Assembly (NCBI GenBank): GCA_009746045.1 | Contig: RPFO01000110.1 | Span: 1 to 54,491 of the forward strand | Origin: Mesostigma viride | Lineage: Eukaryota; Streptophyta; Mesostigmatophyceae; Mesostigmatales; Mesostigmataceae | Reading direction: 5' to 3' | DNA length: 54,491 bases | Shown: positions 21,120 to 30,437 of the stretch, piece after piece | Numbering within the stretch: the stretch's first letter is position 1 | How the letters are laid out: every line of letters starts with the position of its first letter | Program-made: the position numbers and the translations under genes | Notes under the pieces: generated by a model | Databases searched by the model: none | The model's input: the letters and a program-made list of their open reading frames with translations, nothing else | Told to the model about the DNA's origin: nothing

Positions 21120-22675
21120 GACTGCGTGGCTGCTTGGCTGGAAAGGAGGGTGCGTGGCTGTGTGGCTGCGTGGCTGCGCTGCTGCGTGGCTGCGTGGCTG
21201 CGTGGCTGCGCTGCTGCGTGGCTGCGTGGCTGCTTGGCTGGAAAGGAGGGTGCGTGGCTGTGTGGCTGCGTGGCTGCGCTGCTGCGTGGCTGCGTGGCTG
21301 CGCTGCTGCGTGGCTGCGTGGCTGCGTGGCTGCGTGGCTGCGTGGCTGCGTGGCTGTGTGGCTGCGTGGCTGCGTGGCTGCGTGGCTGCGTGGCTGGAAA
21401 GGAGGGTGCGTGGCTGTGTGGCTGCGTGGCTGCGCTGCTGCGTGGCTGCGTGGCTGCGTGGCTGCTTGGCTGGAAAGGAGGGTGCGTGGCTGTGTGGCTG
21501 CGTGGCTGCGCTGCTGCGTGGCTGCGTGGCTGCGTGGCTGCGTGGCTGCGTGGCTGCGTGGCTGGAAAGGAGGGTGCGTGGCTGTGTGGCTGCGTGGCTG
21601 CGCTGCTGCGTGGCTGCGTGGCTGCGCTGCTGCGTGGCTGCGTGGCTGCGTGGCTGTGTGGCTGCGTGGCTGCGCTGCTGCGTGGCTGCGTGGCTGCGTG
21701 GCTGCTTGGCTGGAAAGGAGGGTGCGTGGCTGTGTGGCTGCGTGGCTGCGCTGCTGCGTGGCTGCGTGGCTGCTTGGCTGGAAAGGAGGGTGCGTGGCTG
21801 TGTGGCTGCGTGGCTGCGCTGCTGCGTGGCTGCGTGGCTGCGTGGCTGCGTGGCTGGAAAGGAGGGTGCGTGGCTGTGTGGCTGCGTGGCTGCGCTGCTG
21901 CGTGGCTGCGTGGCTGCGTGGCTGCGTGGCTGCGCTGCTGCGTGGCTGCGTGGCTGCGTGGCTGTGTGGCTGCGTGGCTGCGTGGCTGCGCTGCTGCGTG
22001 GCTGCGTGGCTGCGTGGCTGCGTGGCTGCGTGGCTGCTTGGCTGGAAAGGAGGGTGCGTGGCTGTGTGGCTGCGTGGCTGCGCTGCTGCGTGGCTGCGTG
22101 GCTGCGTGGCTGGAAAGGAGGGTGCGTGGCTGTGTGGCTGCGTGGCTGCGCTGCTGCGTGGCTGCGTGGCTGCGTGGCTGCGTGGCTGCTTGGCTGGAAA
22201 GGAGGGTGCGTGGCTGTGTGGCTGCGTAGCTGCGCTGCTGCGTGGCTGCGTGGCTGCGTGGCTGCGTGGCTGCGTGGCTGCGTGGCTGCGTGGCTGCGTG
22301 GCTGCGTGGCTGCGTGGCTGCGTGGCTGCGTGGCTGCGTGGCTGCGTGGCTGCGTGGCTGGAAAGGAGGGTGCGTGGCTGTGTGGCTGCGTGGCTGCGCT
22401 GCTGCGTGGCTGCGTGGCTGCGTGGCTGCGTGGCTGCTTGGCTGGAAAGGAGGGTGCGTGGCTGTGTGGCTGCGTAGCTGCGCTGCTGCGTGGCTGCGTG
22501 GCTGCGTGGCTGCGTGGCTGCGTGGCTGCGTGGCTGCGTGGCTGCGTGGCTGCGTGGCTGCGTGGCTGCGTGGCTGCGTGGCTGCGTGGCTGGAAAGGAG
22601 GGTGCGTGGCTGTGTGGCTGCGTGGCTGCGCTGCTGCGTGGCTGCGTGGCTGCGTGGCTGCGTGGCTGGCTGGGG
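21120..22675 (+). repeat. GTGGCTGC 8-bp satellite with a recurrent spacer
   Basis: About 1.55 kb of an 8-base unit GTGGCTGC. The block GGAAAGGAGGGTGCG interrupts it 14 times at irregular intervals of roughly 65-190 bases. All three plus frames and one minus frame are open because the unit has no stop in them; the predicted Ala/Trp/Leu/Arg/Gly/Cys repeats are not evidence of coding. A run of G residues brackets both ends (21067-21100 and 22671-22684). Confidence 0.9.
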
Positions 22676-22684
22676 GGGGGGGGG

Positions 22685-23460
22685 TGCCGGGTGCGTGGAT
22701 GCGTGGATGTGTGGCTGGGTGGGTGCGTCACTGCGTGGCTGGCTGGCTCTGTGGCTGCGTGGGCGGCTGGATGGCCGGGTCAGCGTGGCTTCGTGTTCAA
22801 TGGGATGCTAATATGTTGTTGCCTTTGGATGCCACAGTTCATGGATTCTTTTGTTCACATGCAGGTGCTGCCGTCTTCCCCATCGACGTCGTCAAGACCG
22901 ATGTCGCCAAGAAGGATGATGCAATCACTCTCGGCCATGTTTAACTCATGTGGGCCTTCATGGCCATACGGGAAATATTATTGAATCATTTCTTTGACAC
23001 TGAGTTGGCACTACGCAACACCTTTGATGCACATGAGTGCAGGGCGCATGTGTTGAAACCATGCAACCATGGCGATCCCTCAAAAAGTTTGGTTATGTAA
23101 TAAGTGACACAATTATTCCGGACGTATGATGGCCCAACGTCCTGTAAGGTTGAGTTGTCTTGGAGGAGGAGCGTGATGACCGCGGAAGCCGCGTGGGTGT
23201 CTGTAGTGCTATATCTTGAAGATGTACGGTCTTGGAAGAGTTATGGTCTTGGAATCATATAATAATGAGCTTGGAATAAAGTTGCGGGCAGCGTTCAATT
23301 GGCATATGTTGTCTCATTGCGTTAATGGGTCAATTGTCTTAGTTTATATAATGTATATCTTGGGAAACTCATTGCTTCAATAAAATGCATGCTAGGCGCA
23401 ATCAACCCCCACAAACACATCTGAAAACTGCACAGTGCATCAAATGTATCCTAGACAAAA
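22685..23460. other. Right interior of the DNA element, no supported gene
   Basis: GC-rich satellite gives way to AT-richer DNA. A short open stretch at about 22790-22944 is in frame with the upstream repeats and could be an exon end, but I cannot support it. Near the right end the motif AAATGTATCCTA occurs twice (23436-23447 and inside the TIR). Confidence 0.35.
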
Positions 23461-23490
23461 AAATGTATCCTAATCCGGTAAAACCACCCC
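23461..23490 (-). repeat. Right terminal inverted repeat of the 9.7-kb element
   Basis: 30 bases, exact reverse complement of 13785-13814, followed by the GGC duplication. Confidence 0.9.
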
Positions 23491-24093
23491 GGCACCGTCG
23501 TGGCTTCTGGATACGGGATAACAAACACCAACCATCGCGCTGTTGTAGACCTGTCGAATACCGCTTTCAATGGCGCCCAAGACACCTTTTCTATCGTCAC
23601 GTCCGTCACATCTCTCGTCAAGGCGAACGCTACCAAGGGCAATCAGCTGCTCGAGTACGGATCTGCTACTGAGGGTGTTCGGGTGAAGGCTGGTAGGCTC
23701 GGCGAATTGATATTGGAGGCTTCTAGCGGCGGGGCGACATCGACGATGTCGGCATGGCCTGAGTCAAAGGTGTACGTCGGCGATGGCAAGAAACACACGT
23801 TGGCGATGACCCGTGTAACGGGGTTTACCACTGGGCAAATTCCTACTTCACTTCTCGGGAGTTGGGTGAAAGATAACGAATCGCTGGCAAACAAGGGAAC
23901 CGGCGGTACCGCCAATTTAACAATTTCCACGAGCGGAACTGGCAGGTTGAGTGTCTCTTCGAGCGGCATTCTTGGATGGACAAGTGCGGCGACCGACTAC
24001 TCGACGTCAGCCACGTATGACCATGCCACAGTTGCGATACCCACCGGGGAGTCTTATATGGGTTATGATCTGTACTCTCTGTCACTGAAGTTC
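23491..24093 (+). pseudogene. Major capsid protein 3, inserted LamG-like region part 1
   Basis: 200 codons continuing MCP3 in frame from the GGC at 23491 to the TTC at 24091-24093. The text resembles a concanavalin/LamG fold: DTFSIVTSVTSL, GELILEASSGG, then GDGKKHTLAMTRVTGF, which matches the DGxWHxVAxTR strand of LamG domains. Further Ser/Thr/Gly-rich strands end at GYDLYSLSLKF. This belongs to the giant loop before the second jelly-roll, not to the MCP core. It is cut by element B1 at an AGTTC target. Confidence 0.75.
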
Positions 24094-24624
24094 TGTCAGG
24101 ATATGCCCCAATATGCCTGACAGTCTTTTTATTGAGTGTGCTAGTTTCGGGTATACCGGAACTTATATGACTACTTTCTTCTACATTTTACTAAATATAT
24201 TAGTTAGCTAAATATATTAGTTAGCTGACATCCGTACCCTAGTGGTACTGTAACCAGTGGTACTGTAGCCAGTGGTACTGTAGCCGTCTGACAAAATTTG
24301 CCTGGCTCCGCGCTACGCGCCGACCCTATGTTCACTAAGTGCTGCCCTGGAGGCGCAATGTCCTTGTACTTGCATACTAGTGATCTGACGCATCATTTTA
24401 GTGTTGATGTAAGCCACCCACTTGTGTGTGGCGGCTGGATGCACTTTAACTTATACCGTAGATTAATTTAAGATCGACGGATACTGCGACAGTGTGTTTT
24501 TCCACTTAATGTTGCCCCTGCAATTGTCATGGCTACCCGTTTGTACGCCGACTCAAAGTCAATATATAAAATCAGTAAAGCATTATTCGATCTTTAAGCC
24601 TGCCACCTGTCTTACATTTTGACA
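24094..24624 (+). repeat. 5' LTR of element B1
   Basis: 531 bases, seemingly identical to 26400-26930; contains the ATATATTAGTTAGCTA direct repeat and three GGTACTGTA repeats. Confidence 0.93.
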
Positions 24625-24938
24625 TGGTATCGAGCGGGGTGGCCTACTAAATTGCTGAAACTGGTCCGATTTATCGGGCAAATTGACTCCCTGAATCCGA
24701 CGTCGGCACTTTATGCCAGTCGTGCATATCCTAGACGGGCTTCCCTGTATCGAAATTCAAGAACTCCAGTATTTAGACGATCGTCTCTACCTCGTATTTG
24801 CTGTTCTCAACCATCGTCGCATATTAGTCTTAATCTTTACCATTACGGATTGAGCGTCTCCGGCTTTCTCGGCTGTCTCCAGATTTTCACCTTGCCGAGA
24901 CTCGGTTGTGACCAGATTTTAACCTTGCCGAGACAATC

Positions 24939-25832
24939 ATGTCCGCAGCCGCGACAGCAGCAGCTACGAAAGCGACGAAAGATCTCAACATTCTACAGGC
25001 CTGCAAAAATATTACACAGTTCGACGGCCTCGACCCAGTAAAGTGGGATAACCCGAAGATTCCTTTTCTGGCCGTAGTGACAGCATTCGGGATGCTGTCT
25101 GTCCTGCTTGGCACCGAGGTCAATGAGGAACGCGACCTGATTCTTTTTGCGGCCCTTTGTCAGTGCCTCGTTGGACCGGCACTCAAAGTGGCAAACAGTG
25201 TTACTCAGAAAACTGGCAGCGTGGCATATCATCGCATCTGTGAAGAATATGAGCATCTCAAACTGCAGATGAGCAACCGGCGAGCACTACGCCGCAAGCT
25301 AAATCGAATGAAGCTGGAACCCGGCGTCACAATGCGGCAATATATAACCGACGGGGAATTAACTTATAACGACCTGATTGCCACCGGCGCCAAAATGGCA
25401 CCCGAGGATCTGGCCGAGAATCTGCTCGCCGGCGTGACCGAGGAGTTGCTTCCGTCCCTTGCCCAATTGAACCTTGGGGACGGTATCACCCTACAGGAAA
25501 CTAAGGCGGCACTTCTTAAGGCCTGGGACCTTGTGCACGGTAACAAAGATTCCGCGGAGGCCACCGGGGTGTATCATACCTCCCACTCTGGACGCGGTGG
25601 CCGTGGCACCGGGCGTGGCAGGGGGCGTGGCGGTCACAATGGCGGGACCCAGCGGCCCAGCTGCACCCACTGCGGTCGCACCTCTCATCAGGAGCCCACC
25701 TGCTGGTGGAAGTACCCTCACCTACGGAACACTCGCGGCAACACCGGCGGGCCCGCCGCCCACCACACCACCGACACCCCACCGGCGCCCTCCCACGAGG
25801 CCCACGACCTCCCCCCCGGTTTCTGCTTCTAA
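24939..25832 (+). CDS. Gag protein of element B1
   Basis: An intact 297-residue Gag, the structural protein that packages retrotransposon RNA into virus-like particles. An Ala-rich N-terminus leads to a UBN2/Copia-Gag-like helical region with FDGLDPVKWDNPKIPF and RRALRRKLNRMKLEPGVTMRQY. A Gly/Arg-rich (RGG-like) stretch follows at about residues 218-240, then a single zinc knuckle CTHCGRTSHQEPTC (CX2CX4HX4C) near residues 246-259. It ends DLPPGFCF and then a stop, with no pol fused or overlapping. The B2 copy is nearly identical (for example Pro to Thr at residue 47). Confidence 0.9.
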   Translation: MSAAATAAATKATKDLNILQACKNITQFDGLDPVKWDNPKIPFLAVVTAFGMLSVLLGTEVNEERDLILFAALCQCLVGPALKVANSVTQKTGSVAYHRICEEYEHLKLQMSNRRALRRKLNRMKLEPGVTMRQYITDGELTYNDLIATGAKMAPEDLAENLLAGVTEELLPSLAQLNLGDGITLQETKAALLKAWDLVHGNKDSAEATGVYHTSHSGRGGRGTGRGRGRGGHNGGTQRPSCTHCGRTSHQEPTCWWKYPHLRNTRGNTGGPAAHHTTDTPPAPSHEAHDLPPGFCF

Positions 25833-25989
25833 ACGTCTTATCCAGCTCCCCCGGGACAGGGAACAAGGGGTAGCAGCCAGCTGGGCCCAGCTAGCACCAG
25901 ACGTGGGCCCTGGAGCTTTTCAACCTGCACTGCAGCAGGCGACAGCAGCCAGCCCCCCCAACCCGTCCTCTGGCCCTCCTGCATTGCTA

Positions 25990-26330
25990 GCGGCTAGTCG
26001 CCCACCCTGACAGACGTGACAGGTGCAGGTCTTCATGCCAGCAGCCAGCAGTGACCAGTACTGCAGTACCAGCATCAACCAGTCAACCTGTGTTCTTTTC
26101 TCCTGTGGCGCACTCCCAGGGACACCTGGGGGCCACCGGATGTCTTTCCAGGGTCCCAGCATTTTACCAGCAACAGCAGCAACAACCAAGTTTTTTCGAG
26201 GGTCCCCGGCATTCTCCCAGCAACAGCCACTGTGGCGCACTCCCAGGGACACCTGGGGGCTACAGTCATCAGTCTCCTCTCAGCTCCAACCAGATAGCCG
26301 TGTAAGGGGGGTGCCAGGGGAGTGTACCCG
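25990..26330 (+). repeat. Short tandem duplication in B1 between gag and 3' LTR
   Basis: A segment with TGTGGCGCACTCCCAGGGAC followed by ACCTGGGGG occurs twice (about 26103 and 26228), with similar flanking GGGTCCC and CCAGCAACAGC text. The B2 copy has the same duplication. No gene seen. Confidence 0.7.
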
Positions 26331-26399
26331 GCTATACCCTCACTAGCTATAGGTCTCTCTGAGCAAGGGGGGGAACAGGCACATTGTATGCAAGGGGGG

Positions 26400-26930
26400 T
26401 GTCAGGATATGCCCCAATATGCCTGACAGTCTTTTTATTGAGTGTGCTAGTTTCGGGTATACCGGAACTTATATGACTACTTTCTTCTACATTTTACTAA
26501 ATATATTAGTTAGCTAAATATATTAGTTAGCTGACATCCGTACCCTAGTGGTACTGTAACCAGTGGTACTGTAGCCAGTGGTACTGTAGCCGTCTGACAA
26601 AATTTGCCTGGCTCCGCGCTACGCGCCGACCCTATGTTCACTAAGTGCTGCCCTGGAGGCGCAATGTCCTTGTACTTGCATACTAGTGATCTGACGCATC
26701 ATTTTAGTGTTGATGTAAGCCACCCACTTGTGTGTGGCGGCTGGATGCACTTTAACTTATACCGTAGATTAATTTAAGATCGACGGATACTGCGACAGTG
26801 TGTTTTTCCACTTAATGTTGCCCCTGCAATTGTCATGGCTACCCGTTTGTACGCCGACTCAAAGTCAATATATAAAATCAGTAAAGCATTATTCGATCTT
26901 TAAGCCTGCCACCTGTCTTACATTTTGACA
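26400..26930 (+). repeat. 3' LTR of element B1
   Basis: 531 bases, preceded by the GCAAGGGGGG polypurine tract. Confidence 0.93.
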
Positions 26931-26935
26931 AGTTC

Positions 26936-28624
26936 TCTATCAACGGCACCCTCGACACGAACCCGATCCCTTTATTTCAATTAAGCGGGACCGGGCAGAT
27001 GGATTCGACAATGGAAATGCATTTCGACCCCGACGGGAATAAACTTCATATTAGAATCGTGAATAAGGACAGTGGGATCACCTATGATCATTATTGGGAC
27101 ACCACCGGGTTGACAAAAAACGCGTATCATACACTCGTCATTACCAAACTGCAGACGTTTAAAACAATTAATCGCCCAGACGCATTCGGTATGTCTAATA
27201 CGGACACGTCGAATGAGCAAAATCGTCAATGTCTCGCTGTGTATATTGACGACGTTCAACAAACCATCCTTCCCAATTTTCCGCATATCATATCGTTTGG
27301 CAAAACTTTGACATTCGGCCCGAATCCGATTTCGACAAAAACGCCAAGTACGAAGCTCTCGATTAAAGAAGTAGCGTATTGGAAAGGGTACTATCGTAAC
27401 AATAACGACATGTACAATGTGTACGTAGACGGACAACGGAAGCTACTGCACCCTCTCTGGCCACGTATGGTATCCCCGAACATCGCGGATAAGAAGCTTT
27501 ACCTAGGCAACGGTCCGAGCTCGGAGCCCAACTTCCGCACCACGGACACCGTATGGGACTCAATGTCTTTTACAGCGCGTTTTGACGACAACTGACGTGA
27601 CCGCGACATCCGGCATCAGTCCGTCCGCCGCCCGGTTGCCCGTCGTTCGCCAAATCCTGGCCGCGCAACCGAACACCAAGTTCGTTGCTACTCGCGGCCG
27701 TCCAAGTTGGAGAACCTCGGCAAGGACTGGGCGTCACTGATCGACACCCAGGGATCGTACCGCTTCTCCGTGACGGGATGGACAACCGGCACGAACGGGA
27801 TCTTGAACAGCATCACCGTGAAGGTCGCCGAATCTGTCTCGTCCATCCCTGTTACCGGAGCAGGCAGCGGTGACTACACCATGACCATCGGCGCCTCCTC
27901 GATCCCCAACTACCTTCGGTACGCGGCAGGTGACGCGCCGACCCAAGGCTTTGTTCACCCGCGCATCGAGTGGATCGCCAACCCGCCCAGTTTCGAGTGC
28001 AAGCTCGTCGCGCGCTTCTTCTACCTCGACGACTTCGAGAGGAAGCAGTTCGCGCTCAACGGCCACGAGTACCTGATCACCGAGACGCAGTTCTTCCAGC
28101 AGCACGTCGGCGGCGAGAACGAGCTCGACCTCGAGCTGCGGTTCAACCACCCCGTCAAAGAGCTGCTGTTCTGGTTCAAGCCGTCCGACCTCTCCTTCGC
28201 CTCGAACAAGTTCCGCTCGGACGCCGACTTCGGCTATAACGCCTACTGGAAGTTCTACAACGACAACAGCGAGTTCGGCGACGGCCACCTGTTCACCAAG
28301 GCCAACATCTCGCTCAACTCCCAGAACCTGTACGGCGACGGCCGCGACCCCGTGTACTTCTCCTACCTGGTCCCCGCCGACTTCCACACGCGCGTGGAGA
28401 ACAACGCGCGCGTGTACGTCATGCCCTTCGCGCTCAAGCCCGAGTCTTGGAAGCCCACCGGCAGCGTGAACATGTCCCGCTTGGACAGCGTCAAGCTGCA
28501 CCTCAAGGGCCTCGGTCTCTCGTCCAGGGGCGGCATCCCCTCCGGCACCATCGACGTGTACGCGCGCAGTTTCAACCTCGTGCGCATCCAGTCGGGCATG
28601 GGCGGCAAGCGCTTCGCCTCGTAA
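26936..28624 (+). pseudogene. Major capsid protein 3, LamG-like region part 2 and second jelly-roll (frameshifted)
   Basis: Resumes MCP3 in frame. Codons up to 27595 give a second LamG-like unit: TMEMHFDPDGNKLHIRIVN, AYHTLVITKL, CLAVYIDDVQ, then VAYWKGYY and VYVDGQRKL. A stop at 27593-27595 is reached after FDDN, and coding appears to continue in a second frame (with ARLPVVRQILAAQPNTKF) and then, from about 27695, in a third (NLGKDWASLID). I therefore infer frameshifts near 27590 and 27695. The last 210 residues are a normal MCP second jelly-roll: FECKLVARFFYLDDFERKQF, FNHPVKELLFWF, LNSQNLYGDGRDPVYFSY, SFNLVRIQSGMGGKRFAS. With the earlier parts the gene spans about 1,030 codons. Confidence 0.85.
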
Positions 28625-28682
28625 GCCTTGTCGCGCGATCGCGGCAAAGGGTTTTTCGCCAAGAAAAAATCTTTCCGGGTAG

Positions 28683-28686
28683 TATA
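28683..28686 (+). promoter_or_regulatory. TATA-type promoter motif of MCP4
   Basis: GTATAC, TATA 5 bases before the ATG at 28692, downstream of an A6 run. Confidence 0.4.
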
Positions 28687-28691
28687 CGACA

Positions 28692-30076
28692 ATGTCTGGC
28701 TGTCCGGTCCTCGTCCTCCGCGCCAAGGGTCCGCAGGACGCCTCGCTCACCGTCTCGCCCGTCAAGACCTTCTTCAAGTCGATCTACCCCCGCCACACCA
28801 ACTTCTCGTTCGAGGACACGGAGGTCGTGTCCGTCGCCGGGAACCAGGGGTTCGGCAGGGAGGTGACGTTCCAGATCCCGAAGAGCGGCGATCTCGTCTC
28901 GAAGATGTTCCTGTATCTCGAACTTCCGCCCATCAGGGAGTGGAACAACAATCCTTCTCCTCCTTTCGGATCGGCGTGGTGGAAGATTTTCGACCCGTTC
29001 TATGACGATATCGCGCGCATCCTCATCAAAAAGGTCGAGTTCAAGATCGGAGGAACCGTCATCGAGGAGATGACCGGCGAGTTCATGCACGTCTACGACC
29101 AGCTGTCCCGCGACCCGTCGACGTCCTACGTGGAGAACACTCCCGCGCGCACGGCGGGTCGGTCCGCGTCGAGAACGGCGGACAGACCGGCGGAAGGAAG
29201 AGTTACATCTACGTCCCCTTGCAGTTCTCGTTCTGCCTCGAGGACGGCATGGCTCTCCCCATGATCGCGTTGCAGTACCACGACGCCAAGGTCGTCGTGA
29301 CGCTCAACAGCAAGGACGCGATCTTCACGCAGATGGCGGGCGGGAACAAGTACCCCGGCACCACCTTGAGCCGCGACCCGCAGACGTGGGCCACACTCTC
29401 GGGCGTGGACGGTTACCGCAACGCGATGATGGAGTCTATGGACGACATCGCCAAGTTGCGGCTCGTGTGTCGATTCGTATACCTGGACGATTTCGAACGC
29501 AAGCAGTTCGCAGAGGAGCGGCACCAGTACCTGATCACCGAGACCCAGCACTACTCTCATTACGTGACCGAGGGGTCCGGCCTCGAGACCATCGCCCTGT
29601 CGTTCAGTCATCCCGTGAAGGAACTCATTTTCTATTACAAAGCCGATAACCGTCTGTCGGATCCGGAGACGTCTCCCGACCCGACGGCGGCGTATTGGAA
29701 TTTCAAGAATAAGAATAGCAAGTTCGGGGACGGCCACCTGTTCGAGAAGGCCAACCTGACTCTCAACTCGCAGCAGATGTTCGGCGAGGGCCGCGACCCG
29801 ATCTACTTCAGCTACATCCTGCCTCTGCAGACCCACACGCGCCTGCCGAAGATGGGCCACGTGTACGTCATCCCGTTCTCCCTCGAGCCCGAGAACTGGA
29901 AGCCCACCGGCTCGCTGAATTTCAGCCGGCTCGACACCGTCAAGCTGGTTCTGCTGGGTCTCCAGAAGAACAGCACGACGGCCCGCATCCCGAAGGGCGT
30001 CATCGAGATCTACGCGCGCTCCTTCAACGTGATGGCGATCGCGTCCGGTATGGGCGGCAAGCGTTTCGCGTCGTAA
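28692..30076 (+). pseudogene. Major capsid protein 4, single-base frameshift
   Basis: The fourth MCP. Codons 1-153 read VKTFFKSIYPRHTNFSFED, GDLVSKMFLYLELPP and KIGGTVIEEMTGEFMHVYDQ. Near 29150 the frame is lost where paralogues have a His-Gly-Gly-Ser motif. The sequence lacks one C in the GCGCGC-AC context, and the other frame then reads SVRVENGG...SYIYVPLQFSF, ALPMIALQYHD and VCRFVYLDDFERKQF through SFNVMAIASGMGGKRFAS. With one base added the ORF would be 461 residues. Its loop before the second jelly-roll is the shortest of the four, about 48 residues. It could be intact if the missing base is a sequencing error. Confidence 0.93.
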
Positions 30077-30173
30077 ACGTCTCGTCCCGTCCCGTCCCGG
30101 ACCAACCCGCTCACGTCCATGGGGCGTGTATTGGCTCGAAGGAAACATACTTTTTCTGTGTAGATCCGTAAGG

Positions 30174-30437
30174 ATGCCCCCTCGGACGAGGCCGATCAAG
30201 AGGAAGACGAGACATCGCGCGTCCAGCACGCTGGTCCTCCGCAAGCCGAAGATCACGGACGCGCCTCGACTGCCCCCTCCCCCGCCTCCCTCCTCGGTGG
30301 GCGGCGTGGCCGTTCCTCCCGCGCACGTGCTCACACGCATCGAGCAGCCCGTGTACATCATGACGCCCGCTGCTGTCCGGCCCGGCCCGGCGGCGCCCCC
30401 GGTTCCGGTCAGTACTCGTCTTTCCGTTCGGCGTTGA
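30174..30437 (+). CDS. Small basic, Pro-rich protein (87 aa)
   Basis: Not recognised. The first 30 residues are basic (RPIKRKTRHRASS) and the middle is Pro-rich (RLPPPPPPSSVGG), with no hydrophobic anchor. It follows MCP4 after 97 bases and overlaps the convergent ATPase gene by 29 bases. Existence is supported by compact spacing and an open frame in high-GC DNA, but a chance ORF cannot be excluded. A basic plus proline-rich peptide next to capsid genes could be a DNA-binding virion peptide; this is inference. Confidence 0.45.
   Translation: MPPRTRPIKRKTRHRASSTLVLRKPKITDAPRLPPPPPPSSVGGVAVPPAHVLTRIEQPVYIMTPAAVRPGPAAPPVPVSTRLSVRR

Larger units (their letters stand above)
13784..23490. mobile_element. 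Large DNA element with 30-bp TIRs, satellite-rich, class unresolved
   Basis: A 9,707-base insertion in MCP3. A perfect 30-base inverted repeat (13785-13814 and 23461-23490) begins GGGGTGGTTTTACCGG. The left side has one extra G at 13784. The flanks repeat GGC (13781-13783 and 23491-23493), a 3-bp target duplication that restores the MCP3 frame. Three-base duplications are known for EnSpm/CACTA and PIF/Harbinger, but the termini fit neither well (no CACTA, target not TWA). Inside are an unrecognised 440-codon ORF (minus), a polyQ ORF and four blocks of satellite or microsatellite DNA. I find no transposase motif, so it is probably non-autonomous or carries an unfamiliar enzyme. Confidence 0.8.
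24094..26930 (+). mobile_element. LTR retrotransposon B1, gag-only (TR-GAG type, Copia-like)
   Basis: A complete 2,837-base element. Its 531-base LTRs are at 24094-24624 and 26400-26930, TGTCAGGATATG...CATTTTGACA, apparently identical. The target duplication AGTTC is at 24089-24093 and 26931-26935. The primer site TGGTATCGAGC begins at 24625 and fits initiator-Met tRNA as in Copia elements. GCAAGGGGGG before the 3' LTR is the polypurine tract. The only gene is a 297-codon gag; there is no protease, integrase or reverse transcriptase. Terminal-repeat retrotransposons with only gag are a known non-autonomous class that uses pol supplied in trans. Confidence 0.93.

Noticed and set aside
20938-22944. 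Large ORFs of 360-670 codons in the GTGGCTGC satellite, in three plus frames and one minus frame
   Set aside because: The repeat unit contains no stop codon in those frames. Three simultaneous frames of the same residues are a composition effect.
13784-23490. Assignment of the large element to CACTA/EnSpm or PIF/Harbinger
   Set aside because: The 3-bp duplication fits either, but the termini do not start CACTA and the target is GGC rather than TWA; no transposase motif is visible.
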